DNA of 24,943 nt from Actinomycetota bacterium (GCA_016783995.1 JADHVN010000006.1:1-24943), one strand, 5' to 3'; shown: positions 8,962-17,536, counted from the stretch's first letter. Numbers and translations: made by a program. The notes: a model not told the origin generated them from the letters alone.

Positions 8962-9411
8962 CTATCTTGTTGTTTTACAATAAGGACAGACCTTCCAATC
9001 CAGACTTAAAGGCTTCCCGCATTTACTACATGAATTTTTTAGCTTTTTTCTACAATACGGACATATTAAAAAATCTTCTTTTATCTCATTCCCGCAGGCT
9101 GGACATTGTGTAAGCTTAGAATTTAGGATTACTTCCATTCTTTTTATTTCAAGATCTCTTTCTATAATATCATCTATAAATTCGGGAGGTCTTAATATTA
9201 AATAAATAACCAGTCCTAAATAATTTAAAACAAATACTGCCAATACCCAAAATACTGCCGATGTATTTCTAAGTCTGGCATCTCTGTATACCCAATATAC
9301 AAAAGATAACCAAATTATTATCAAAAAAAAGACAAATCCATATATAAGATTCCTCCAGATAGGAAGCTTAAAAAAGTCCATTATATTATTTAAATACTCA
9401 AATAAATCCAT
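8962..9411 (-). CDS. Membrane protein with tandem C-terminal zinc ribbons
   Basis: A 149-residue protein of unknown function. Two membrane helices (about 20-42 and 51-73) resemble the PLDc_N-type hairpin, with YWVYRDARLR between them and a charged segment after them. The C-terminal 50 residues hold two double-Cys ribbons: CPAC...CPYC and CSKC...CPYC, eight cysteines in CxxC pairs, so at least two zinc ions are expected. GGAGG lies 5 bases before the ATG and fixes the start. It sits between folC and ndk, where actinomycetes commonly carry another small membrane protein (DUF4233). A sensor or scaffold role is possible but unproven. Confidence 0.75.
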   Translation of the reverse strand: MDLFEYLNNIMDFFKLPIWRNLIYGFVFFLIIIWLSFVYWVYRDARLRNTSAVFWVLAVFVLNYLGLVIYLILRPPEFIDDIIERDLEIKRMEVILNSKLTQCPACGNEIKEDFLICPYCRKKLKNSCSKCGKPLSLDWKVCPYCKTTR

Positions 9412-9466
9412 ATGTCCTCCAAATAATAAAATACTTAAAAAAATTTTAAAAAATATAATTATCTAA

Positions 9467-9496
9467 ATTATATTAATAGCTACACTATATTAACAA
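9467..9496 (-). promoter_or_regulatory. Possible promoter ahead of zinc-ribbon/ndk/mre genes
   Basis: The 96-base gap after folC contains TTGTTA (9496-9491), an 18-base spacer and TATAAT (9472-9467) on the minus strand, about 55 bases before the strongly primed ATG at 9411. In such AT-rich DNA a match of this quality can arise by chance, so this is only a candidate for an internal promoter feeding the downstream cell-shape genes. Confidence 0.35.
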
Positions 9497-9507
9497 TTAT
9501 TTTTCAA

Positions 9508-10839
9508 TTAAACTATACCCTCTAAATTAGTAATTGAACCAGTAATGCATATAATATCATTACTTTTAGAGATTTTTAAAGCAAAATTTAAAGAATTCCT
9601 TATATTATCTATCTTGTATACCTCTTTTGGCACACTTCTGCCGGTCTTTTTTATACTTAAAATCTTTTTTACTTCACTCTCCAGGGTATCTATATCCAGA
9701 CTTCTATCAGTTTGACTTGATGTTAAAATTAATACATCACTTACTTTGCTAATATCTGCAATCATTGTTTTATAATCTTTATCTCCAAGCACAGCAAAGA
9801 TAACTATTTTATTTGCCTTTTTAAAATACTTGTTAATATTTTTAATAAAATTTATTATACCTTCAGGATTATGAGAAGCATCTACAAGTACTGTTGGATT
9901 ACTTCTGATTATTTCAAATCTTCCCAGAACTTTAACTCCCCGTAAACTATCTTTTAATAATTCTTCCTTTACTTTTTTATTTACTATATCCATATAAAGC
10001 TCTGCAAGCACTATGGCAAGTGATAGATTAAGTGGCTGATAAGTACCAAGAAGCGGCAAACTTAAGTCCCTGTATTCTGCTGCAGTACTTTTAATATAAA
10101 GTTTCCAGCCTCCCACATCTATACTTTGACTATTAATAATCCTAAAATCCCTGTTATAAATAAATAATCTGGAACCAGTTTCCTTTACTTTCCTGGTAAG
10201 AACATCTAAAACTTTCCTGTTATTACTTAATGTAGCAACAGCTGCCTTATTTTTTATAACCTCAACTTTTTCCTGGGCAATCTTACTTATCGTATTCCCA
10301 AGAATTTTAGTATGTTCAAGGCTTACACCACAAAGACCAACAACTTTTGAATCAGCAATATTCGTAGCATCCCACCTTCCGCCCATTCCTGCTTCAAGAA
10401 CCATTACATCTAAATTCTCTTCTTCTGCCAGTTTAAAAGCCATTGCAGCAATTATTTCAAACTGGGTTATAGGTCCGCCCAAATCTAGATCATTTACTTC
10501 TTTTATATATTGATATATATCGTTAAAAAGTTTTGTAAACCTATCTGGCTTTATCTGTTGGCCGCAAATCCAAAACCTCTCTGTGTAACTATTTATATGG
10601 GGTGATATATGATAACCACATCTTATGCCATGCTGGTGCAATATATAAGCTAAAATTGTAGCAGTCGAAGTTTTACCATTTGTACCAACTATATGAATAA
10701 AATCAAGTTTTTTGTGGGGATTTCCAAGAAGCTTTAGTATTTTTTCAATCCTGGTAAGACTTGGCTTAATACCAAAAATAAGGCAGTCATCTAGATATTT
10801 ACATACTTTCCCAAAATTCACCTTTGCCCGCTTTTTCAT
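9508..10839 (-). CDS. folC: Folylpolyglutamate synthase / dihydrofolate synthase
   Basis: A 443-residue Mur-ligase-superfamily enzyme that adds glutamate to dihydropteroate or to folates using ATP. The P-loop GTNGKTS is at 52-58 (Mur-type GTNGKT), followed by HISPHINSYTERFW (77-90), EAGMGGRWDATN and, in the C-terminal domain, DASHNPEG. Length is normal for bifunctional FolC. The ATG overlaps the valS stop as ATGA, so the pair is translationally coupled; valS-folC adjacency is conserved across Firmicutes and Actinobacteria. A single FolC is expected to do both the DHFS and FPGS reactions, although the sequence alone cannot prove both. Confidence 0.94.
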   Translation of the reverse strand: MKKRAKVNFGKVCKYLDDCLIFGIKPSLTRIEKILKLLGNPHKKLDFIHIVGTNGKTSTATILAYILHQHGIRCGYHISPHINSYTERFWICGQQIKPDRFTKLFNDIYQYIKEVNDLDLGGPITQFEIIAAMAFKLAEEENLDVMVLEAGMGGRWDATNIADSKVVGLCGVSLEHTKILGNTISKIAQEKVEVIKNKAAVATLSNNRKVLDVLTRKVKETGSRLFIYNRDFRIINSQSIDVGGWKLYIKSTAAEYRDLSLPLLGTYQPLNLSLAIVLAELYMDIVNKKVKEELLKDSLRGVKVLGRFEIIRSNPTVLVDASHNPEGIINFIKNINKYFKKANKIVIFAVLGDKDYKTMIADISKVSDVLILTSSQTDRSLDIDTLESEVKKILSIKKTGRSVPKEVYKIDNIRNSLNFALKISKSNDIICITGSITNLEGIV

Positions 10840-13514
10840 TTTTTAATATTATTCATTCTCTTCAGCTGTTCATTTAAAACTTTAAGGGTTTTGCTGAACT
10901 TGTAAAATTTATCTTTCTCCTTCTGTATAATTTCAGACGGTGCTTTTTCTAAAAATTGAGGATTTGATATTTTTTTACCGCTTTTCTCAATATCCTTTTT
11001 TATTTTCTCAGCCTCATCTAAAATTCTTTTAATTTCTAAGTTTATATCCACTATATCCAATATATAAATATATATGCTAGTATTACCCTTTGTAGTTTTA
11101 ATATAACCCTTTTTTTCTTCAGAGTGGCTAAATTCCAAATTGCCTACTTTTGCAAGGCTATAGATATACTTTTTATTTTGCCCAAGAATTTCCTCATCTC
11201 TGCTATTTCCAGATACTAAATTGACTTTTATCTTTTCTGAAGGATTTATATTTAATTCTGATCTTATTTTTCTTATCTCACTTATAACATCAAAAAGAGT
11301 AGCTATATCCTTTTCTACGTTCTTGTCTAATAATTTATTACTGAACTCAGGAAACTTTTGAATCATTATACTTTCCCCTTCATGAGGAATATTTTGCCAA
11401 ATCTGTTCAGTTACGAAAGGCATAAATGGATGCAGCATCCTTAAGTACTTCTCCAGTATATCCCATAATATATATTGAGCAGTTTTCCTATCACCGGCAT
11501 CTTCACTGCTGTAAATCCTCACTTTTACTGACTCTATGTACCAGTCACAGTAGTCACTCCAAAAAAAATTCTGAAGCAGCCTTGAGGCATAAGAAAAATT
11601 ATACTTCTGTAGATATTTCTCAACTGCTCTCAATACTTTTAAAAATCGGGTTAATATCCATCTATCCCATATATTTAAATTTAAGCTGCTAAGTTTAATA
11701 TTTTTAATACTATCTGCATCAGCAATACTTGAGATTACAAACTTTGAAGCATTCCACAATTTATTTGCAAAATTCCTTACACCTTCTATTTTCTCCTTAC
11801 CTAAAAGCAGATTTCTACCAGGAGTCGTAAGAGATGTTAATGTAAATCTTAAAACATCAGCTCCATTTTTATTAATTATCCCCATAGGGTCTACAACATT
11901 ACCTTTTGATTTACTCATCTTCTGCCCTGAAGAATCAGTTACTAATGGATTTATGAAAACCTGTCTAAATGGAATGTCTTTCATAAAGTACAGACTCATC
12001 ATTATCATTCGAGCAACCCAGAAAAATATAATATCATGTCCAGTTATTAAAGTACTTGTAGGAAAAAAATAGTTAAGCTCTGGAGTTTTATCAGGCCAAC
12101 CCATTGAAGCAAAAGGCCAGAGACATGAACTAAACCAGGTATCCAAGACATCACTATCCTGCTCTAAATTTTTACTTTTGCAGTTGTTACACCCTGAAGG
12201 CTCGCTCTCACTTACTATCATCTCACCGCAATCCTTGCAATACCATACAGGTATTCTATGCCCCCACCATAGCTGCCTTGATATGCACCAGTCTTTTATA
12301 TTTTCCATCCAGTTAAAATATATTTTTTCCCATTTTTTTGGAATAATTTTTACTTTTCCCTCTTTAACTGCATTTATAGCCGGTTTTACCAGCTTACTCA
12401 TTGAAACAAACCACTGCATTGAAATTCTGGGTTCAACCACAGTTTCACATCTGGAGCAATGTCCAACTGAAGAAATGTGATCACTTATTAAAATTAAATA
12501 ACCCTGCTTCTTTAAATCCTCAACAACCTTTTCCCTTGCCTTATATCTATCCATCCCCTTATATTTTCCTGCATTTGATTTAAGGACAGCACAATCATCC
12601 ATAATATTAATTTCTTCAAGATTATGCCTCCTGCCGATATCAAAATCATTAGGATCATGGGCGGGTGTAACTTTTACAGCTCCAGTACCAAATTCCATAT
12701 CTACAAAATCATCTTCAACAATAGGTATTTTCCTATTCATAAGGGGAAGCAATACAAATCTATTAATGTATTTTCTGTAGCGCTTATCTTTTGGATTTAC
12801 TGCAACTGCAGTATCTCCAAGCATAGTTTCTGGTCTTGTAGTTGAAACAATGATACAATCACTGCTGCTGGGTTTACCGGTTTTTTCATCAATTAAGGGA
12901 TACTTTATATTCCAAAGATTCGCTTTCTCGTACCTGTGTTCCACCTCAATATCTGAAATTGCAGTAAGACATCTGGGGCACCAGTTAACCATATAATTCC
13001 CTTTATGAATAAGACCATTATTATAAAGGATTACAAATTCTTTAATTACAGCACGAGTATAATCTTTATCTAATGTAAATCTTATACGATCCCAATCACA
13101 GGAACAGCCCAGTGATTTTAACTGTTTTATTATCCTGCTTCCATATTCTTCCTTCCACTCCAAAACTTTCTCAACAAATTTTTCCCTGCCTAACTCAAAC
13201 CTGTTTACGCCTTTTCTATTAAGTTCTTTTTCAACTACATTCTGAGTAGCTATACCAGCATGGTCTGTTCCTGGTATCCAGGTAGCAGCAAACTGTTTCA
13301 TACGCCAGTATCTTATAACAACATCCTGTAAAATATTAACCAGAGCATGGCCCATATGCAGGTATCCTGTTACATTAGGGGGAGGGATAACTATGCAGAA
13401 AGGTGATTTTTGTTTATCAATATGACCATAAAAATATTTATTCTCAAACCAAAATGAGTAATTTTTTTGTTCAAATTCTTGAGGGTTGTACTTATCTTTT
13501 ATCTTATCAAACAT
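10836..13514 (-). CDS. valS: Valyl-tRNA synthetase
   Basis: An 892-residue class I aminoacyl-tRNA synthetase charging tRNA-Val. PPPNVTGYLHMGHAL carries the HIGH-type motif (HMGH, 53-56), and KMSKSKGN begins at 532. The editing (CP1) domain lies between them, with TTRPETMLGDTA (225-236) and AHDPNDFDIG. Cysteine pairs near 179-182 and 426-444 look like zinc-binding knuckles. The last 70 residues form the charged coiled-coil arm typical of ValRS (IKRILDEAEKIKKDIEKS). It begins 1 base after the clpX stop and overlaps folC by 4 bases. No T-box leader is possible given that spacing. Confidence 0.97.
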   Translation of the reverse strand: MFDKIKDKYNPQEFEQKNYSFWFENKYFYGHIDKQKSPFCIVIPPPNVTGYLHMGHALVNILQDVVIRYWRMKQFAATWIPGTDHAGIATQNVVEKELNRKGVNRFELGREKFVEKVLEWKEEYGSRIIKQLKSLGCSCDWDRIRFTLDKDYTRAVIKEFVILYNNGLIHKGNYMVNWCPRCLTAISDIEVEHRYEKANLWNIKYPLIDEKTGKPSSSDCIIVSTTRPETMLGDTAVAVNPKDKRYRKYINRFVLLPLMNRKIPIVEDDFVDMEFGTGAVKVTPAHDPNDFDIGRRHNLEEINIMDDCAVLKSNAGKYKGMDRYKAREKVVEDLKKQGYLILISDHISSVGHCSRCETVVEPRISMQWFVSMSKLVKPAINAVKEGKVKIIPKKWEKIYFNWMENIKDWCISRQLWWGHRIPVWYCKDCGEMIVSESEPSGCNNCKSKNLEQDSDVLDTWFSSCLWPFASMGWPDKTPELNYFFPTSTLITGHDIIFFWVARMIMMSLYFMKDIPFRQVFINPLVTDSSGQKMSKSKGNVVDPMGIINKNGADVLRFTLTSLTTPGRNLLLGKEKIEGVRNFANKLWNASKFVISSIADADSIKNIKLSSLNLNIWDRWILTRFLKVLRAVEKYLQKYNFSYASRLLQNFFWSDYCDWYIESVKVRIYSSEDAGDRKTAQYILWDILEKYLRMLHPFMPFVTEQIWQNIPHEGESIMIQKFPEFSNKLLDKNVEKDIATLFDVISEIRKIRSELNINPSEKIKVNLVSGNSRDEEILGQNKKYIYSLAKVGNLEFSHSEEKKGYIKTTKGNTSIYIYILDIVDINLEIKRILDEAEKIKKDIEKSGKKISNPQFLEKAPSEIIQKEKDKFYKFSKTLKVLNEQLKRMNNIKK

Positions 13515-13515
13515 A

Positions 13516-14796
13516 TCAAGCTAGCTTTTCTTCATCTTTTAAGTAATTCTCATCCTCAGAATCAGTAAGCAGAAGTGGCTCAACTTTTTTCTCTACTACC
13601 TTTTTCGTTATTACACATTTTTTTATATTCATTCGGATAGGTATTTCATACATAACATTTAGCATTGTATCTTCCATTATAGATCTGAGTCCTCTTGCAC
13701 CTGTTCCTCTCTTTAAAGCCAGCTTTGCAATAGATTTTAGGGCATCTTTTTTGAACACTAAATCTACATTATCCATACTAAATATTTTTTTATACTGCCT
13801 AACTAACGAATTTTTTGGCTCTACTAAAATTTTAACCATATTATCCTCTGTCAGACTGGAAAGTGTAGACAGCACTGGAAGCCTTCCTATAAATTCAGGA
13901 ATCAATCCATATTTTAGTAGGTCTTCTGGTAAAACCTGGGCAAATAGTGTATCAATTTTTTCTGTTCTTTTTTGTATTTTACGAGATACAAAGCCTATAC
14001 TATTCTTATTTAATCTTTTCTCAATTATCTTTTCCAATCCTCCGAAAGTACCGCCACAGATAAATAAAATATTTGTTGTGTTAATTTGAATAAAATCCTG
14101 ATGTGGATGTTTCCTGCCCCCGTGCGGAGGGACATTAGCTTCAGTTCCTTCAAGAATTTTAAGAAGAGCCTGTTGAACACCTTCACCTGAGACATCCCTG
14201 GTTATGGATGGATTTTCAGATTTCCTACTTATTTTGTCCACTTCATCTAAATAAATAATGCCTGTTTCTGCTCTTTTAATGTCAAAGTCAGCTGCCTGTA
14301 TTAATTTAAGCAGGATATTTTCAACATCTTCACCTACATATCCAGCCTCTGTAAGAGCTGTTGCATCAGCAATACAAAACGGGACATTAAGTATCCTTGC
14401 TAAAGTTTGAGCTAAGAGTGTTTTCCCACATCCTGTAGGACCAATCAATAAAATATTACTTTTTTGTATTTCAACATCATCTTTTTCTAGTCTATCCTTA
14501 TATTTTACTCTTTTATAGTGATTATAAACTGCCACTGCTAATATCTTTTTTGCCCTGTTCTGCCCTATTACAAAATCTTTTAGGGTTGAATATATTTCGT
14601 GCGGGCGAGGCAGGTCTTTAAAATCTACGTCCTTTTCTTCTTTTAATTCTTCGTCTATTATTTCATTACACAAATCTATACATTCATTACAAATATAAAC
14701 ACCCGGTCCAGCAATCAGTTTTTTAACCTGATTTTGAGATTTTCCACAAAAAGAACACTTTAAGAAATTACTTTTCCTGCTATTATCTTGAGCCAA
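13516..14796 (-). CDS. clpX: ClpX, ATP-dependent unfoldase of ClpXP
   Basis: An AAA+ unfoldase (426 residues from the start chosen here). The N-terminal zinc-binding domain has CSFC (Cys14, Cys17) and CNEC (Cys36, Cys39), then Walker A GPTGCGKT (119-126), pore loop GYVG (152-155), Walker B LDEVD (183-187) and the RKH loop (GGRKHPHQ). It delivers substrates to ClpP, encoded just upstream. No ATG fits: the frame opens with GTG at 14808, but that codon overlaps the GGAAGG ribosome site (14808-14813), so the in-frame TTG at 14796 is preferred. It yields [17 protein letters not shown], close to the usual ClpX N-terminus. A 144-base gap separates it from clpP. Confidence 0.95.
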   Translation of the reverse strand: MAQDNSRKSNFLKCSFCGKSQNQVKKLIAGPGVYICNECIDLCNEIIDEELKEEKDVDFKDLPRPHEIYSTLKDFVIGQNRAKKILAVAVYNHYKRVKYKDRLEKDDVEIQKSNILLIGPTGCGKTLLAQTLARILNVPFCIADATALTEAGYVGEDVENILLKLIQAADFDIKRAETGIIYLDEVDKISRKSENPSITRDVSGEGVQQALLKILEGTEANVPPHGGRKHPHQDFIQINTTNILFICGGTFGGLEKIIEKRLNKNSIGFVSRKIQKRTEKIDTLFAQVLPEDLLKYGLIPEFIGRLPVLSTLSSLTEDNMVKILVEPKNSLVRQYKKIFSMDNVDLVFKKDALKSIAKLALKRGTGARGLRSIMEDTMLNVMYEIPIRMNIKKCVITKKVVEKKVEPLLLTDSEDENYLKDEEKLA

Positions 14797-14940
14797 ATTA
14801 ACACACACCTTCCATATTAATATTAGTTATATAAATTAACTGCATAAATCTATTTTAATTAGTTTATAATATGTCTATTCTAATATATTTTTGACAATCT
14901 TTAAAAACTCCTATTTTAATTATACCAATAATCTATAATA
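14797..14940 (-). other. clpP-clpX intergenic spacer
   Basis: 144 bases, the largest gap inside the housekeeping string. It is very AT-rich with several TATAAT-like hexamers, but I see no -35/-10 pair with good spacing and no convincing intrinsic terminator. GGAAGG at 14808-14813 is the clpX ribosome site, 11 bases ahead of the TTG start. Confidence 0.5.
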
Positions 14941-15540
14941 TTATTTTTTAGCAAGAACCTCATCTACAATACCATATTCTTTCGCTTCTTTAGCACTTAA
15001 GATAAAATCTCTTTCTGTATCTTTCCCAATCTTCTTAACATCTTTACCTGTATGCTTTGCAATAATCTCATTCAGTAATTTTCTAAGCCTGACCATTTCG
15101 TTTGTTTGAATCTCAACATCAATAGAAGTTCCAGAAACTCCTCCTGATGGCTGATGAAGTAGAATCCTTGAATTTGGAAGTGCAAACCTCTTTCCCTTTT
15201 CACCTGCCAGAAGCAATACCGCTGCAGCACTAGCAGCTTGACCAATGCAGATAGAAGAAACAGGAGATTTTATAAACTGCATAGTGTCATATATTGCCAG
15301 TGCAGATGTTACAGCACCACCAGCACAATTAATATAAAGCTGTATATCTTTTTCGGGGTCTTCAGCTTCCAGATGAAGCATCTGTGCCATTACAACATTA
15401 GCTATATTATCATCAATAGACTGCCCTAAAAAAATAATTCTTTCCTTCAGCAGCCGGGAATAGATATCAAACGACCTCTCGCCTCTATTTGTTTGCTCAA
15501 TTACCATAGGAATTAAATAACTATTATTCATATTTATCAT
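14941..15540 (-). CDS. clpP: ClpP, serine protease subunit (ClpP2-like)
   Basis: The proteolytic barrel of ClpXP (199 residues). The catalytic triad is Ser104 ([11 protein letters not shown]), His129 (LLHQPSGG) and Asp178 (DTERD), with the normal 25- and 49-residue spacing. [11 protein letters not shown] followed by [16 protein letters not shown] resembles mycobacterial ClpP2 more than the common GMAASMG type. The normally near-invariant NSPGG loop reads NCAGG here, keeping both glycines. The ATG at 15538-15540 overlaps the tig stop as TGATG, and AGGA lies 5-6 bases ahead; a GTG one codon earlier is too close. Only one clpP is seen, whereas actinobacteria commonly have two adjacent paralogues. 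Confidence 0.95.
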   Translation of the reverse strand: MINMNNSYLIPMVIEQTNRGERSFDIYSRLLKERIIFLGQSIDDNIANVVMAQMLHLEAEDPEKDIQLYINCAGGAVTSALAIYDTMQFIKSPVSSICIGQAASAAAVLLLAGEKGKRFALPNSRILLHQPSGGVSGTSIDVEIQTNEMVRLRKLLNEIIAKHTGKDVKKIGKDTERDFILSAKEAKEYGIVDEVLAKK

Positions 15541-16976
15541 CACTCTTCCTTATCTTTTATTTTAGGAGTCCATAATTTTTTATTTTTGTCTTCCTTTTCT
15601 GAAACATTTTCTTTTGGAGTCCAAAACCTTTTATCTGCTTTCTGTGTTAAATCTTTCTTCTCTTCATTAATTTTTGCACTACTGATTAAAAGATCAATAA
15701 TATTTCTTCTCCTGATAGTAGAAGCTAAATTATTCCTACCTTCAGGATTTTTAAAAAATTCACCTATTTTATTTTTTTCATCCTCTTTTTTAATCTTTCC
15801 TACAATCTCTTCTGCTTCCTTATCGATATCCTTATCATTCGGTTCTATATTTCCTTTTTCAGCTTTTTCCAGTGCATCAAAAATTAAATACTCTTTTATT
15901 TCCCTTATAGCCCTTTTTCTAATCTCTTCACCAAATTTATCCTCTGTTATATTTATTGCTTTTAGATAATCACCTTTTTTTACTTTTTGCTCTTTAAGCT
16001 TATTATCAAACTCATCCCCTATTTGTTTAATTCGATTATTTATCATTACTTCTGGTAAGTCAACTTTTGTATTATCCAGCAGATAACTTAATATATCCTC
16101 AATAATCTTTCCTCTTCTAATCTTTTTTTTCTGTTCCAACATTTTATCTTTAATATATTTTCTAAATTCATCAACATTCTTGTAATCTCCCATATTTTTT
16201 AAAAATTCCCCATCAATTTCTGGAAGTGATTTCCTCTTTATATCTTTTACATATATATTAAAATCAGCCTGTTTACCTACCAACTCCTTGTTTGTTATAT
16301 CATCTGGCAAAGTAAGCCTTTCACTTTTTTTATCACCCTTCTTCATTCCAATAAGTGAATTTTCAAATTCTTCAAATAAAGTTTTCGAACCAATTTCAAG
16401 TGTATAATCCTTAGCGCTATTTCCCTCAAAATCCTTTCCATTTATTTTTCCTTCAAAATCTATAGTTGCAAAATCTCCCCGTACTAACTGTTTATCATCT
16501 TCAACTGGTTCAAGAGTTGCGTAATTGTTTCTAATATTATCAATCTGCTTATCAATTTCATCATCAGTTACTTCCTCTGAAATTCCTACAGCATTAATGC
16601 CCTTATATTTAGGAAGTACTATTTCAGGCTCAACTTCTAAAACCACTTCAAAATTTAAAGGCAAATTTTCTTCAACTTTAATGATTTTAACTTTCGGGTA
16701 ATCAATAGGTTTTAGGTCAGATTCTTCAATTATTTGAGGGTATATTTCTGAAATTGATATACTCGCTGCTTCATTTAATACATATTCTTTGCCAAAATTT
16801 ATATCTATTATATTAAAAGGAACTTTACCTTTTCTAAAGCCTGGTATTTTTGCCTTTTTTGAAATTTCTCTATACGCTCTGTTTATTGATTTCTTTAAAT
16901 GACTATTTGCTATTTCTATATCTAATTTCACTTTATTGTTTTCAACCTTCTTAAGGCTCTTCAGTTTATAACTCAA
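15540..16976 (-). CDS. tig: Trigger factor, ribosome-associated chaperone
   Basis: A 478-residue chaperone/peptidyl-prolyl isomerase that binds nascent chains at the ribosomal exit tunnel. The ribosome-binding signature GFRKGKVP is at 46-53, where E. coli has it at about 43-50. An FKBP-like domain follows at roughly 155-250 ([19 protein letters not shown]) and then the helical C-terminal domain. The frame is open far upstream through tRNA-Leu, so the start was chosen by homology length: TTG at 16974-16976 with GAGAGGG 6 bases ahead. It overlaps the stop of an 11-codon leader ORF by 3 bases. The C-terminus carries an extra tail of about 40 charged residues with two WTPK motifs, making the protein longer than the usual 430 or so. 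Confidence 0.93.
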   Translation of the reverse strand: MSYKLKSLKKVENNKVKLDIEIANSHLKKSINRAYREISKKAKIPGFRKGKVPFNIIDINFGKEYVLNEAASISISEIYPQIIEESDLKPIDYPKVKIIKVEENLPLNFEVVLEVEPEIVLPKYKGINAVGISEEVTDDEIDKQIDNIRNNYATLEPVEDDKQLVRGDFATIDFEGKINGKDFEGNSAKDYTLEIGSKTLFEEFENSLIGMKKGDKKSERLTLPDDITNKELVGKQADFNIYVKDIKRKSLPEIDGEFLKNMGDYKNVDEFRKYIKDKMLEQKKKIRRGKIIEDILSYLLDNTKVDLPEVMINNRIKQIGDEFDNKLKEQKVKKGDYLKAINITEDKFGEEIRKRAIREIKEYLIFDALEKAEKGNIEPNDKDIDKEAEEIVGKIKKEDEKNKIGEFFKNPEGRNNLASTIRRRNIIDLLISSAKINEEKKDLTQKADKRFWTPKENVSEKEDKNKKLWTPKIKDKEE

Positions 16977-17008
16977 AGTATACCCTCTCTTTTTATAATC
17001 TTCTTCAT
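16973..17008 (-). CDS. Possible 11-residue leader peptide ahead of tig
   Basis: A short [14 protein letters not shown] then TGA. It has the best ribosome binding site in the area: GGAGG at 17016-17020, 7 bases before its ATG. Its TGA (16975-16973) overlaps the TTG start of tig. This is what a translational-coupling leader looks like: ribosomes load at a strong site and re-initiate at the weak TTG. It is too short to be judged by homology. The alternative is a single-base error or true frameshift that would join MKKIIKREG to the tig frame. Confidence 0.45.
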   Translation of the reverse strand: MKKIIKREGIL

Positions 17009-17015
17009 TAATTTT

Positions 17016-17020
17016 CCTCC
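17016..17020 (-). promoter_or_regulatory. Strong Shine-Dalgarno for the tig leader ORF
   Basis: GGAGG on the minus strand, 7 bases ahead of the leader ATG at 17008 and only 4 bases after the encoded CCA end of tRNA-Leu. It is poorly placed for any start in the tig frame. Confidence 0.6.
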
Positions 17021-17024
17021 ATAT

Positions 17025-17111
17025 TGGTGCGAGAGAGGGGATTTGAACCCCTACAGGTGTTACCCCACTAGATCCTAAGTCTAGCGCGTCTGCCAATTCC
17101 GCCACTCTCGC
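17025..17111 (-). tRNA. tRNA-Leu (anticodon TAG)
   Basis: 87 bases including an encoded CCA. The acceptor GCGAGAG pairs with CTCTCGC, discriminator A. The anticodon stem-loop CTAGA-CTTAGGA-TCTAG gives TAG (reads CUA-type leucine codons). The long variable arm (TGGGGTAACACCTGT) marks a class II tRNA, and the T-loop TTCAAAT is standard. It is the last of five tRNAs and lies directly before the tig leader; the tig frame reads through it, which can mislead gene callers. Confidence 0.97.
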
Positions 17112-17115
17112 ATAA

Positions 17116-17191
17116 TGGTGGGTCGTACAGGCCTTGAACCTGTGACCCCCTGATTAAGAGTCAGGTGCTCTGCCAACTGAGCTAACGACCC
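17116..17191 (-). tRNA. tRNA-Lys (anticodon CTT)
   Basis: 76 bases with encoded CCA. The acceptor GGGTCGT pairs with ACGACCC, discriminator A. The anticodon stem-loop CCTGA-CTCTTAA-TCAGG gives CTT, the AAG-specific lysine tRNA. D-loop (TAGCTCAGTTGG) and T-arm (GGTTCAAGGCC) are canonical. Only 4 bases separate it from tRNA-Leu. In so AT-rich a genome a second Lys tRNA with TTT must exist elsewhere to read AAA. Confidence 0.97.
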
Positions 17192-17207
17192 GCCTATAAA
17201 ATTAATC

Positions 17208-17284
17208 TGGCACGCCTGGAGGGATTCGAACCCCCGACCAACGGATTCGAAGTCCGATGCTCTATCCAACTGAGCTACAGGCGC
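17208..17284 (-). tRNA. tRNA-Arg (anticodon TCG)
   Basis: 77 bases with encoded CCA. The acceptor GCGCCTG pairs with CAGGCGT (a G-T pair at the end), discriminator G. The loop CTTCGAA gives TCG. It differs from the tRNA-Arg at 17388-17464 at only three bases, one of them in the anticodon. By my pairing, the outermost anticodon-stem pair (27-43) is a T-T mismatch here. Confidence 0.96.
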
Positions 17285-17298
17285 ACATATTTAAAAAA

Positions 17299-17375
17299 TG
17301 GGGTGAGAAACGGGGATCGAACCCGCGACCCCAGGAACCACAATCCTGTGCTCTACCAACTGAGCTATTCTCACC
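17299..17375 (-). tRNA. tRNA-His (anticodon GTG)
   Basis: 77 bases including the extra 5' G (G-1) that identifies tRNA-His and the encoded CCA. The acceptor GTGAGAA pairs with TTCTCAC, with discriminator C facing G-1. The anticodon stem-loop CAGGA-TTGTGGT-TCCTG gives GTG. D- and T-arms are canonical. Confidence 0.97.
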
Positions 17376-17387
17376 ACATAACTTTCA

Positions 17388-17464
<77 letters not shown>

Positions 17465-17508
17465 AGTTTCCTAAAATTTAGCAAGTAAATATTATAACAA
17501 ATTAAAAT

Positions 17509-17536
17509 ATTATATGTATTATTATCCACTTATCAA
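17509..17536 (-). promoter_or_regulatory. Probable promoter of the tRNA-tig operon
   Basis: On the minus strand: TTGATA (17536-17531), a 16-base spacer and TATAAT (17514-17509), upstream of tRNA-Arg(TCT). A second TATAAT at 17496-17491 could serve as an alternative -10. It is the only well-spaced pair near the first tRNA, at the distance expected for a short 5' leader trimmed by RNase P. Confidence 0.55.

Noticed and set aside
13515..13516. T-box riboswitch for valS
   Set aside because: valS begins 1 base after clpX, so there is no leader to hold one.
15586..15969. 127-codon plus-strand frame opposite tig
   Set aside because: Antisense shadow of a Lys/Glu-rich coding region, giving Ser/Phe/Leu-rich nonsense, with no ribosome site or family match.
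312..16976. Frameshifts or broken genes in the housekeeping string
   Set aside because: All core genes have full length and intact motifs. Overlaps are normal operon junctions.
16977..17105. Extension of trigger factor upstream to an ATG at 17105 (521 residues)
   Set aside because: The extra 43 codons are a translation of tRNA-Leu and its 3' flank. The family's N-terminus aligns with the TTG at 16976.
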